Source: Moritella marina ATCC 15381 (GTDB taxonomy: Bacteria; Pseudomonadota; Gammaproteobacteria; Enterobacterales; Moritellaceae). From it: a stretch of DNA of 64,000 nt. The DNA lies in assembly GCF_008931805.1 (NCBI RefSeq), contig NZ_CP044399.1:496001-560000 (forward strand), written 5' to 3'. The notes under the pieces are model-generated. The model saw only the letters and a list, made by a program, of their open reading frames with translations, ran no database searches and was not told where the DNA came from. Positions 9,337-17,751 of the stretch are shown here, piece after piece (position 1 is the first letter of the stretch; each line of letters begins with the position of its first letter). The position numbers and the translations under genes were made by a program.

Positions 9337-9861
9337 ATGTTATTTACAGAACGACTCATATTACGAAAGTTTGTTGAAAGTGACGAAGAGGCAGTCGTGA
9401 CGCTATTAAAAGATGCTGATTTCATGGTGTACTCTCCGACAGGTGCAATGAAGCAATCGCAAGCTGAATCTCGCTTTGAATTACTCTTAAACGCCTTTAA
9501 AAATCACGGCATTGGTAAGCTTGCGGTGATCGAATTATCAACTAATGATTTAATTGGATACTGCGGTATTGAGTCATTCGAATATAACAATAATGCAGCT
9601 GTCGAATTAGGTTATCGCTTAAAACTGTCTGCTAGAGGTAAAGGTTACGCATTTGAAGCCAGTGAAGCCATATTAGTGCTTGCTGCTGAACTTGGATATA
9701 AGAATGTTTTAGCGTTAACTGAACCTGAGAATACGGCATCTCAGCATATACTTTTCAAGCTCGGCTTTGAATCTTGTGAGCAAGGAGTGTATCAAGGTAT
9801 GCCAATTCAGTATTTCGAGAAAGATATTTGTATTAAAAAAGTATTGTTTTGTTCACACTAG
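9337..9861 (+). CDS. GNAT acetyltransferase (RimJ/RimL-like)
   Basis: The 174-residue protein starts LFTERLILRKFVESDEEAV, the usual opening of the RimJ/RimL branch of GNAT N-acetyltransferases. The acetyl-CoA binding region is LGYRLKLSARGKGYAFEASEA, with the RGKGYA pyrophosphate loop, followed by ALTEPENTASQHILFKLGF. Members acetylate ribosomal proteins, other protein N-termini or small molecules; the target is not evident. It sits in the middle of the VOC / GNAT / methyltransferase cluster. Confidence 0.88.
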   Translation: MLFTERLILRKFVESDEEAVVTLLKDADFMVYSPTGAMKQSQAESRFELLLNAFKNHGIGKLAVIELSTNDLIGYCGIESFEYNNNAAVELGYRLKLSARGKGYAFEASEAILVLAAELGYKNVLALTEPENTASQHILFKLGFESCEQGVYQGMPIQYFEKDICIKKVLFCSH

Positions 9862-9888
9862 TACTTTGAAGAAAGGATTTTTTTAACA

Positions 9889-10485
9889 ATGGACAAAAAC
9901 ACCGCAATTTGGCAACAATACTACGAAAAATCACTGAACCGTAAGCATTCACCTAGGACTGAATTTGCAGTAAAGCTCAACGAGTCTGGCCTAAATGTAG
10001 CCATTGATTGTGGCTGTGGCACGGGTAGTGACGTTTCATTTCTTAACCAACAAGGTTACCAAGTTCATGGTTTCGATATAAATCCTGATTCAATCTCTAT
10101 TTGTGATGACCGTTTTAGCGACAATGCTATGATTGATATATCACAAGCTTCCTTTGAAAGTTTTAACTACCCGCAATCAGGTGTCATCATTGCTAACTCT
10201 AGCTTGTTTTTTGCTGAAGCAGCCGCTTTTGAAAGTACTTGGTTATCAATAGAATCTAACCTCCAAATTGGCGGTGTCTTTTCTGGTGATTTCATGGGTG
10301 AGAATGACAGTTGGGCAAAAGGTTATCGTAGTGATACTGCACCGTTAACCAAACAGAAAATATCTACCTTATTTGAAAATTTCGAAATTATTAGATTTCA
10401 TGAGCGCGACGAACAAGGTAATACCTCTTTGGGTAAAACCAAGTGGTGGCATACTTTTTCAGTTGTAGCGGTAAAGCGTACATAA
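9889..10485 (+). CDS. Class I SAM-dependent methyltransferase
   Basis: The 198-residue protein has SAM-binding motif I VAIDCGCGTGSDVSFL (about residues 40-55), motif II around VHGFDINPDS, and a motif IV-like segment GVIIANSSLFF. It is a short Rossmann methyltransferase of the TehB/UbiE-like general type; the substrate cannot be predicted. It follows the acetyltransferase by 27 bases with a GAAAGGA box and is probably co-transcribed with it. Confidence 0.85.
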   Translation: MDKNTAIWQQYYEKSLNRKHSPRTEFAVKLNESGLNVAIDCGCGTGSDVSFLNQQGYQVHGFDINPDSISICDDRFSDNAMIDISQASFESFNYPQSGVIIANSSLFFAEAAAFESTWLSIESNLQIGGVFSGDFMGENDSWAKGYRSDTAPLTKQKISTLFENFEIIRFHERDEQGNTSLGKTKWWHTFSVVAVKRT

Positions 10486-10514
10486 CTGCGTATAACGCAT
10501 GTTATGTTTAATCG

Positions 10515-10549
10515 GGGTGAGGGCGTTAGTTAGACGCCTTCGCTTACCC
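10515..10549 (+). terminator. Stem-loop after the methyltransferase gene
   Basis: GGGTGAG pairs with CTTACCC (one wobble) outside an inner GGCGT/ACGCC stem, with a TTCG bulge on the right side. It is 30 bases after the stop. The following TATAAAATCT is only partly T-rich, so termination is likely but not textbook. Confidence 0.5.
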
Positions 10550-10775
10550 TATAAAATCTAACGTGTTTTACCATCGGTAGTACAATAGATCTAAGCCATT
10601 CCTGTCCATCAATGGCTTAGGATGTTCAGCTTAAACTATTTTTACTCGCAGCACATATAGCAACCTATAAACTCATCACTAGTTTTACTCATCCACCACT
10701 TCAACATCACTGATTTAATCATTAAAAATAAATAATGTTGCTATAATAAAACTAAATTTTCTTAGATTATTAGCA

Positions 10776-11480
10776 ATGAAAAATAACAGAAAGTCTCATA
10801 AGAAGAGTTTTAAAAAGCGCGTATTAGGTTATGTCATGATTACTTTCTCTAGCTTGTTTATAGCTAGTATCATGCTGACCCTGCCTTTACGTTGGTTGAA
10901 TCCTTTTACCACCACCTTTATTATTCAAGAGATGTTTACCGACAAAAAAATAATCTCGCTAGATTGGGTGGCCTATGAAAACATTGCTAAAACGCTACCC
11001 ATTGCGATCATTGCATCGGAAGATCAGAAATTTCCCGACCATTTAGGTTTTGATTTTGATTCTCTTTATAAAGCATTAACAGAAAATCGAAAACAAACGC
11101 GTGGAGCGAGCACCATTAGCCAACAACTGGTTAAAAACCTTTATTTGTGGCCCGGACGCAGCCTAGTTAGAAAAGGGGTCGAAGCATACTTCACCATCTT
11201 GATAGAGGTGTTTTTACCGAAACGCAGAATTTTAGAGATTTATCTTAATGTGGTTGAATTCGCACCCGCAGTGTATGGCGTTGGAACTGCGAGTCGAAAA
11301 TTATTTTCCCGTTCAGCCGCACGCATTAGTGCTCATCAGGCCGCGCTGTTAGCTGCGGTATTACCAAATCCAAAACGAATGTCTGCGGCAAACCCTTCCT
11401 CTTATGTGTTAAGCCGCGCGGCACAAATTAACAAGGCAGTGCGATCATTAGGTGGAGCAGCTTACCTGAAAAATTTATAA
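10776..11480 (+). CDS. mtgA: Monofunctional peptidoglycan glycosyltransferase MtgA
   Basis: The 234-residue inner-membrane protein has one N-terminal helix (about 15-37) and a GT51 domain. GT51 motifs are visible: ASEDQKFPDHLGFDFDSL (catalytic Glu in the EDQ/EDxxFxxHxG motif), RGASTISQQLVKNLYLW, and LNVVEFAPAVYGVGTASRKLF. It polymerises lipid II into glycan strands in the periplasm without a transpeptidase domain. Length and order match E. coli MtgA (242). A TATAAT hexamer at 10742-10747 may be its -10 box. Confidence 0.93.
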   Translation: MKNNRKSHKKSFKKRVLGYVMITFSSLFIASIMLTLPLRWLNPFTTTFIIQEMFTDKKIISLDWVAYENIAKTLPIAIIASEDQKFPDHLGFDFDSLYKALTENRKQTRGASTISQQLVKNLYLWPGRSLVRKGVEAYFTILIEVFLPKRRILEIYLNVVEFAPAVYGVGTASRKLFSRSAARISAHQAALLAAVLPNPKRMSAANPSSYVLSRAAQINKAVRSLGGAAYLKNL

Positions 11481-11506
11481 CCAAAGCTGAAACGGTGAGC
11501 GTGCCG

Positions 11507-11671
11507 TTAACGCATATCAAATGCTTCTTGATGAAAATCATGCTGCGCTAATCCCGCCTTAACAAAATATGATTTTAGTACATGACCGAATTTGACCGGG
11601 CCACAAAACCAAACGTCGGTAGTAGGGTAATGATTAATTGCAGTCGCTATTTCAGCAGCAGTCAGTAAGTA
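11507..11671 (-). pseudogene. C-terminal relic of a ferredoxin/ferric-reductase-type oxidoreductase
   Basis: The minus strand encodes a continuous C-terminal tail of about 54 residues ending in a proper stop (FDMR, stop). It contains TTDVWFCGPVKFGHVLKSYF and AGLAQHDFHQEAFDMR. The WFCGP motif followed by a histidine-rich FH-x-E-x-F end is typical of the NAD-binding end of FAD/NAD oxidoreductases of the ferric reductase type. Nothing upstream continues the frame; at 11671-11672 it abuts a fragment of an unrelated gene on the other strand. So it is a truncated remnant left by rearrangement. Confidence 0.7.
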
Positions 11672-11790
11672 TTACAGCAGATTATAGCATTTGGCGAACA
11701 AGGTGACATGGCGCTTAGCGCATTGGCTACGTTTGGCTGGGAACCGAGTTTTGAAGTGATGAGTGTCGATAGTCACGCGTTAATACTTGC
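11672..11790 (+). pseudogene. Fragment duplicating the 14382 gene
   Basis: The plus strand translates to LQQIIAFGEQGDMALSALAT then FGWEPSFEVMSVDSHALIL, nearly identical to residues about 6-46 of the intact 107-residue protein encoded at 14382-14705. There is no start codon (TAA lies two codons upstream) and the match stops where the kinase gene begins. It is a partial copy forming a direct repeat around the 11796-14236 kinase segment. Confidence 0.85.
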
Positions 11791-11795
11791 AATAA

Positions 11796-14236
11796 TCAAT
11801 GCACAGATTCAGTGTGTTTTACATCATCCGTATTCAACTTCAGAACACGCTGAGCTTGATGGATATTAACTTGTAATCGATTGATGACCATTTGTAATTT
11901 ATCTATCTCAGGATATTTGTCATGCTCTAGTGCCGTTTCGATCTCGTGTAACAGCGACACTAACCCATCAATACCCCATGTTTCAGCGGTAGACCGTAAT
12001 ATTTTTACGCTCACGAGCATTGTTTGGCAATCTTTCTCGACATAGGAATCAAGCAATACATCTATCGCTTGATTAAATACGACAATAATCGATTCTAAGT
12101 TTTTCACTAACTCATATTGATTGTCGTAAAGTGTGTTGAAGTGTGGTGAATTAGTCAGTTCTTCTTCCGTAAGTTGCAGTTTATCTGTGGCTTCTCTGTA
12201 TAGCACGGTGACATTGCTATGGTCTTGTTTCATTAGCCTTGACGAGAAGAGCGATAGCGCTTGCTTGAAGCTATCTTTCTGCATCGGTTTAGTCAATATA
12301 TGGTCGGCACCCGCCTCGATAAAACCATCATGGGCTTCTTGAAATACATCCGCGGTATAGGCAAATAGGAGCGTATCCATACCAAGTTCTTGCCGGATAA
12401 ACCGTGTCGCTTCGATACCGTTCATTTCAGGCATATGGTTATCCATAATGATGAGGTCAAACTTTTTATCTTGTACCATTTGAGTCGCAATTAAGCCGTT
12501 GGCTGCAGTGTCGACATTAAATCCTTGTTTCGTGCAAAAGCTCTTGGCAACCATCGCATTAACACGGTTATCTTCCACGATTAGAATATTCAGTTCTGCT
12601 GTTATCTCAGTAAAAGACGTTTGTACTCCCTTATTTTCCTCTTTGCTTACAAGTCGTTTTTCAGCCCAAGGTAGGGGAAGTAATATAATGAATTTAGTGC
12701 CAGCACCTTCAACGCTACTGACCTTGATTTCTCCGCCCATCAGTTCAACTAATTTCTTCACGATCGTTAAGCCTAGTCCTGTACCACCAAACTTGCGAGT
12801 GGTTGAGGTGTCAGCCTGTTCAAAGGCGTTAAATATAGTACTTTGCTTATCTTGGGGGATACCAATGCCAGTGTCTGCGATAGTGATGGACAGCATTTTA
12901 TCTGCTTGATTTGCAAAGGTGGTTAGTGAAATACTGCCTTTTTCAGTAAATTTAATCGCATTACCAATTAGATTGTAGATGATCTGTCTCAAACGAGATA
13001 CGTCACCAGTGAATTCAACATTGGATGCTACTTTGTTATCGATAATGAGTTCAATTCCTTTCTCTTCAGCCAGCGGTTTAATTGTGCCGAAGATGGGGCT
13101 GATAATATCAGTTAAATAAAACGGGATTTTTTCAAGGCTTAACTTATGGCCCTCAATTTTGGATAAGCCTAGTATGTCGTTGAGTACTGTGACTAAATGC
13201 TTCCCAGAGTCGAGAATGATGTTGGCGTTTTGTTTCGTTTCTTCTTCCTTGGTCTCTGCTAGAATCATTTGCGAAACACCGAGCACACCATTCATTGGCG
13301 TTCTGATTTCGTGACTCATGGTCGATAAGAAATTAGACTTAGCTCTTGTTGCTGCCTCGGCTTTTGAAACGGCCTCTTTTAATTTATTATTGTACTCAAC
13401 GGCATTATTATTGTGATTGATTAACGCATCGACCATGCTAATGAAGCCAGTGGTTACGCAGCCTATCTCATCAAAACCGGCGATACGGTTAGGGGATTTT
13501 AAAATGTTAAGCCCTTGAACTAGATTACCTGATGAAACCTCGTTCGTGGCATCTAATAGGACATTAAATTGTTGTTTTAAGCGGCCTGATATCCACATTG
13601 ATATGAGCAAAACTACAAGTGCTGATAGTAAGGTGCCGAATAGCAAAGTATAAGTGGTGTTAGATGCTGACGCCTTTGCATCCGCTATCCGAGTTTCAAT
13701 TAAGGATAGCTCTATCTGAATGAAGTTATTGATTTCCACTCTAATAGCATCGATGATTTGTTTCCCGTCTGCTCCTTGGGCACTCTCAATAACCTTATTT
13801 AATGGGATAATGCCTTGGTTGACTAATTGACGCTTATTTATCTGCTGTTGTGCCACCGTGTTGAGCCATTGCTCATGTAACTGGTCTATTCTGTTCAAGC
13901 GTTCCACCTGAGGGGGGTTATCCATCACCTGTTGAGATAGTGTGTTTATTTTACTGCTCCATTCAAAAAATGCTTTGTTGTATGGTTCTAAAAATACCTC
14001 ATCCCCAGTAATGAGATAACCCCGTAGACCAGTCTCCATGTCGACAGTGAAGGTTAATAATTCATGCGTTCTGGCGATAGCTTGGTGTGTATGCGTTACC
14101 CAATCGTTATCTTTTGACATAGATTGCGTGTTTTGATAAACGAGACCAGATACTGCAATGAATAACAGGGCTGGGAGCGTGAAAGCTATTAATATTTTTT
14201 TTGAATCGATATATTGTCAAACCAAAAAGTACTCAT
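11796..14236 (-). CDS. CHASE3 hybrid sensor histidine kinase, N-terminus frameshifted at an A8 run
   Basis: The long frame (774 residues from an ATG at 14120) starts inside a CHASE3 domain (TVDMETGLRGYLITGDEVFL) and continues with a membrane helix (about 157-177), HAMP-like linker, HisKA (MSHEIRTPMNG, His about 270), HATPase, a receiver domain (ILIVEDNRVNA, IIMDNHMPEMNG, LTKPM) and a C-terminal helical tail resembling an HPt domain but lacking the histidine. The missing first membrane helix lies directly upstream in another frame: ATG at 14236 with an AAAGG box gives MSTFWFDNISIQKK, then an 8-base A run (plus-strand T8, 14195-14202), after which ILIAFTLPALLFIAVSGLVY continues in the main frame. 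One extra A would restore a full 813-residue protein. Slippage, mutation or assembly error are all possible. Confidence 0.85.
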
Positions 14237-14381
14237 AACCCAACCTTTAATTCCCTATTGAACCCTAAATATAGTTAAGCAAATGTGCTTTTTGTTATCG
14301 TATTCGTTAACGTGTTGTATTTTAGTGATAGAGTGCACATATATAGCATGCCACAAGCACAGAGAATGGTTGTAATAAACA

Positions 14382-14705
14382 ATGAATAGACAACAAGCAC
14401 TGCAGCAAATTATAACCTTTGGTGAACAGCGAGACGCGGCGGTTAGCGCATTGGCTCAGTTTGGTTGGGATCCGAGTTTTGAAGTAATTAGTGTTGATAG
14501 TCACGCGCTGATTCTGGTATTAACCAAGTACATGTCAGGTGATATCGACGCCGATGATTTAGCACTTTGGTCTAATTTTATCGAATGTCGAGATGAACTG
14601 GATTACAGCGATATAGAAGGTTATATCTACGCGTTAGCTGACCCGGAACAGATGGGCGGCATTAGCTTGGCGAATATAGACAAAATGCTTACCGTGCTGT
14701 GTTAG
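14382..14705 (+). CDS. Small conserved protein of unknown function
   Basis: I do not recognise the family. The 107-residue acidic protein has no signal peptide or membrane helix. It begins MNRQQALQQIITFGEQRDAA and contains SVDSHALILVLTKYMSGDID followed by ALWSNFIECRDELDYSDIEG, suggesting a compact helical cytosolic domain. A partial, diverged copy sits at 11672-11790 on the far side of the kinase gene, which indicates that the gene is real and was caught in a local duplication. No operon partners. Confidence 0.65.
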   Translation: MNRQQALQQIITFGEQRDAAVSALAQFGWDPSFEVISVDSHALILVLTKYMSGDIDADDLALWSNFIECRDELDYSDIEGYIYALADPEQMGGISLANIDKMLTVLC

Positions 14706-14789
14706 CCAGTAATATGCTAACGGTGCGATCTTGATATCGACCGCTAGCATCTAGGCTACCACTGGTTTTAAGAGAGCAAGTGTTTAGCG

Positions 14790-17501
14790 TTAATAGCCAA
14801 TCATCTTCAATAAATTTTCTGCAGTTTCAATCGCTTCTTTACGATTAGCAATATTCAACTTTTGATACAGATTGCGAATATGGGTTTTGATGGTCGTTGA
14901 AGCGACGTCTAATTCTATCGAGATCTGCTCATTACTGTAACGTGAGTAAATCAACCCTAATACTTGCCACTCTCGATGGGTCAGTGGGCTAGTGCGGATC
15001 AGTTCTGGCACATCTTGATTGTTCAATAGTTTATGCACAAAATCCTTATCAAAATAAACCGCTCGGTTGTGACGTTTTATCGACATTTCAGCGAGTAGTT
15101 TCTCAGCGCGATAGCGTTCTAATTCTGCCATGTGGCCTTGTTTTAATAAGCTATTAAGTAATTCTGCAATCACTTTAGCGTCAATCAAAAAGTCACAAAT
15201 AGAACTGGTGCTGTTTGCCATCGTCAATGCGGTCTGTAATTTATCTAGCGCTTGAGCTTCATCGCCTGCTTGGCTGTAAACAACGGCTTCTAAAGTGGCA
15301 TTTTTTTGTTGTTCAAAGGCCAGTTGATGTTGCGTAGCGGCCTGTTGTAAATGCGCTAACGTTTGCAATGCTTGGCTGTAATTCTCTGTCAGCAAGTAAG
15401 CTCGGGTGATATTACGACCGTGACTCTGGGTAAAGTGATTACAGGCGTTGTCAGCGACGGGTTGGCTTTGTTGTAACCACTGCTCTACAGCGCTCGTCAT
15501 GCCTTTTGCTTGCCAGTACAGCAATTGAGAAAAGTTAGCATTGGCTATCCAGTCGGCATGGAAGTCTGACTGTTCGATAAGCTCGCCACACAAGTCGATG
15601 TAACGACCGGCTTTATCCAGTTCACCACGCGATATATGCACGCGCGCTAAGATGGCATACGATTGTAGGTGTTTAGACTGGCAATATTTCGGTAATACAT
15701 TTAAGCCTTTATGCGCATATTCTTCCGCTAGGTCTAAATGATTCCAGCGCCAATAAATTTGACTGCGAATACGTTGTAAAAATTCATACAAAGGCAATTG
15801 TTGTAGATGTTGTTTATCAGCCAATTGATCGGCGCTGTCGAGTAATTCAAACGCCGATTGGATATGACCTTGAGCAATTAATATTTCGCTTTGTTGTAAC
15901 AGCGACCATAATGCTTGCGGATAAACATGATACTGACGTGCCATGCGCTCTGCTTGTTGCATCATGGATAACGCGCGATCTAAGTGACCGAGTACATGGT
16001 TTACTTCACCTATCACCGAAGTGGCGACAATGCGACTGCGGTAATTACTTGGGTCTAACTGTTCTAGTGCATTTTCAGCCAGTTGCAGGGCTAACTCTGG
16101 GTTGTTCTGATTTATCGCTACTTGTGCGCGCAGGGCATTAAACTCGCCTTGTTGGGCTATGCTAAGCTCGATATTACGCTGTGTTAATTCGATTAATGCT
16201 TGCGCCAACAAATCGCCAACTTGATCATAACTGTGTTGGCTTTGGGCTAACCAAGCGCGTAATAACGGCAGGCGCGGACTTTGATATAAGGTATCCGGCT
16301 GTAATAGACTGATGGTGGTTTCTAAGTTCTCTAATTCACCTTGATTAAACATGTGCCAACCGTGTGCTAATAAGATCTCGGCGGTTAGCGAACTGTCTTT
16401 AGCGCGTTGGGCATGGAACAGGGCTTGTTGGGGATTATCATGTTTTAACCAAGCGCGCGCGGCATCTTTATGTAACTGCTTGCTGCTTTGGGCTAGCTTG
16501 GTATGGCGCTGGTGTTTCAAAAAATCAGCGAACAAATTGTGGAAGCGATACCAGTGCTGTTCCCCCTCAAGGGAATGCAGGAATAGTCCGTGTTTGTCTA
16601 ACGATTCGAGTAAATTATTGGCGGCTTCATTATCAAAAAACTCGGTAATTAAGCTGGTATTGAAAATAGTAAAGACTGAGCACTGCATTAAAAATACTTG
16701 TAATGGTTCATCCAATAAATCAAATACTTCTTCGGCTAAATAGTCCCACAAATGCGATTGCTTGATTTGCGATATCCATTCGGTCGATTCAGCCACACTG
16801 TGCTGTTTCTGTTTTACTTGCAGGGCGATTAGCTGTAATGCCGATGGCCAGCCTTCTATCTTTTCTTGTAATGCTTTGATCTCGGCATCGCTGAGGATAG
16901 AACCAATACGTTGTTCAAAAAATTGCGCTATTTCTTGGTCATCAAAGGCTAACAGTTCACTGTCTAGTTCAATGAGCAAATCGCGAATACGTAAGTTAGC
17001 AGTATTCAACGGTGGTAAAGTACGACTGGTGACGACTAATGTGCAGTTTGCAGGCATGTATTTAAGAAAGAAACGTAGACCTTCATGGATCTCATCATTG
17101 TTAATACAGTGATAATCATCTAATACTAGATAAAAGTCACTTTGATAATTCGCTAGTTCGGCAAACAATTCACTGAATAAATTCGGCAGCGAACTGTATT
17201 GGCGACGCTCGGCCAATGCTTGCGAATTGAGGCAAGATTGCTCGGTAACCTTATTAATTGCTTGAATAAAATAGTTCACAAAACGAAAGGTATCGTTATC
17301 GGTTTCATCAATATTAAACCAAGCCACTTGGCTGTGATCTTTTAGCCACTGGGCTGCCATGGTGGTTTTACCGTAACCGGCAGGCGATCGAAATAAGACT
17401 AATTTATTAAATGCCGCTTCTTCGAGGTGACCTAAAATACGGGTGCGAGAAATCGAATTGTGTAAACGAGTTGGGCGATTTAATTTTGATGTGATCCACA
17501 T
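14790..17501 (-). CDS. malT: Maltose regulon transcriptional activator MalT
   Basis: The 903-residue STAND ATPase matches E. coli MalT (901) in length and layout. It starts MWITSKLNRPTRLHNSISR; Walker A is SPAGYGKTTMA (about 39-49) and Walker B LVLDDYH. The middle has SUPR/TPR-like helical repeats (about 400-800) that sense maltotriose, and the C-terminus a LuxR-type HTH (LTHREWQVLGLIYSRYSNEQ to IKTHIRNLYQKL). It activates mal promoters when bound to ATP and maltotriose. Its presence supports the GGAKGA-type motifs upstream of malK/malE and malP. It is divergent from the GH36 gene. Confidence 0.96.
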   Translation of the reverse strand: MWITSKLNRPTRLHNSISRTRILGHLEEAAFNKLVLFRSPAGYGKTTMAAQWLKDHSQVAWFNIDETDNDTFRFVNYFIQAINKVTEQSCLNSQALAERRQYSSLPNLFSELFAELANYQSDFYLVLDDYHCINNDEIHEGLRFFLKYMPANCTLVVTSRTLPPLNTANLRIRDLLIELDSELLAFDDQEIAQFFEQRIGSILSDAEIKALQEKIEGWPSALQLIALQVKQKQHSVAESTEWISQIKQSHLWDYLAEEVFDLLDEPLQVFLMQCSVFTIFNTSLITEFFDNEAANNLLESLDKHGLFLHSLEGEQHWYRFHNLFADFLKHQRHTKLAQSSKQLHKDAARAWLKHDNPQQALFHAQRAKDSSLTAEILLAHGWHMFNQGELENLETTISLLQPDTLYQSPRLPLLRAWLAQSQHSYDQVGDLLAQALIELTQRNIELSIAQQGEFNALRAQVAINQNNPELALQLAENALEQLDPSNYRSRIVATSVIGEVNHVLGHLDRALSMMQQAERMARQYHVYPQALWSLLQQSEILIAQGHIQSAFELLDSADQLADKQHLQQLPLYEFLQRIRSQIYWRWNHLDLAEEYAHKGLNVLPKYCQSKHLQSYAILARVHISRGELDKAGRYIDLCGELIEQSDFHADWIANANFSQLLYWQAKGMTSAVEQWLQQSQPVADNACNHFTQSHGRNITRAYLLTENYSQALQTLAHLQQAATQHQLAFEQQKNATLEAVVYSQAGDEAQALDKLQTALTMANSTSSICDFLIDAKVIAELLNSLLKQGHMAELERYRAEKLLAEMSIKRHNRAVYFDKDFVHKLLNNQDVPELIRTSPLTHREWQVLGLIYSRYSNEQISIELDVASTTIKTHIRNLYQKLNIANRKEAIETAENLLKMIGY

Positions 17502-17643
17502 AAGCTTTTCTTATTTTCCGATTATAAAGGCAAGGTCGTGTCTTATCGTTTTCAATATTTATTTTTATCATTTAATAATACCTAAATGTAATGTTAAAAA
17601 CGGTGATTGGCCCATTGTTTGTTTCACTTTGTTACATTCAAAT

Positions 17644-17676
17644 ACCACAAAAACACCACAAAAACACCACAAAAAC
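17644..17676. repeat. Three phased 11-bp A-tract repeats
   Basis: Three exact copies of ACCACAAAAAC at 17644-17654, 17655-17665 and 17666-17676, followed by a partial ACCA. Each carries an A5 tract; the 11-bp period is close to one helical turn, so the A-tracts would add up to a bend. It lies between malT and the GH36 gene, in the probable promoter region of one or both. Confidence 0.85.
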
Positions 17677-17751
17677 ACCATTAAAATCCCCCAAAGCGGG
17701 TGACTAGGAGTAACGTATTATTATTTCAACAATATTTATAAGGTTATTGAC

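Noticed and set aside
12133-12909. Plus-strand frames of 69 and 136 codons inside the hybrid kinase
   Set aside because: They are antisense shadows of the receiver and ATPase domains with low-complexity, Ser-rich translations.
17640-17690. A-tract repeats as a CRISPR array
   Set aside because: The units are only 11 bp, contiguous, with no spacers and no cas genes in the window.
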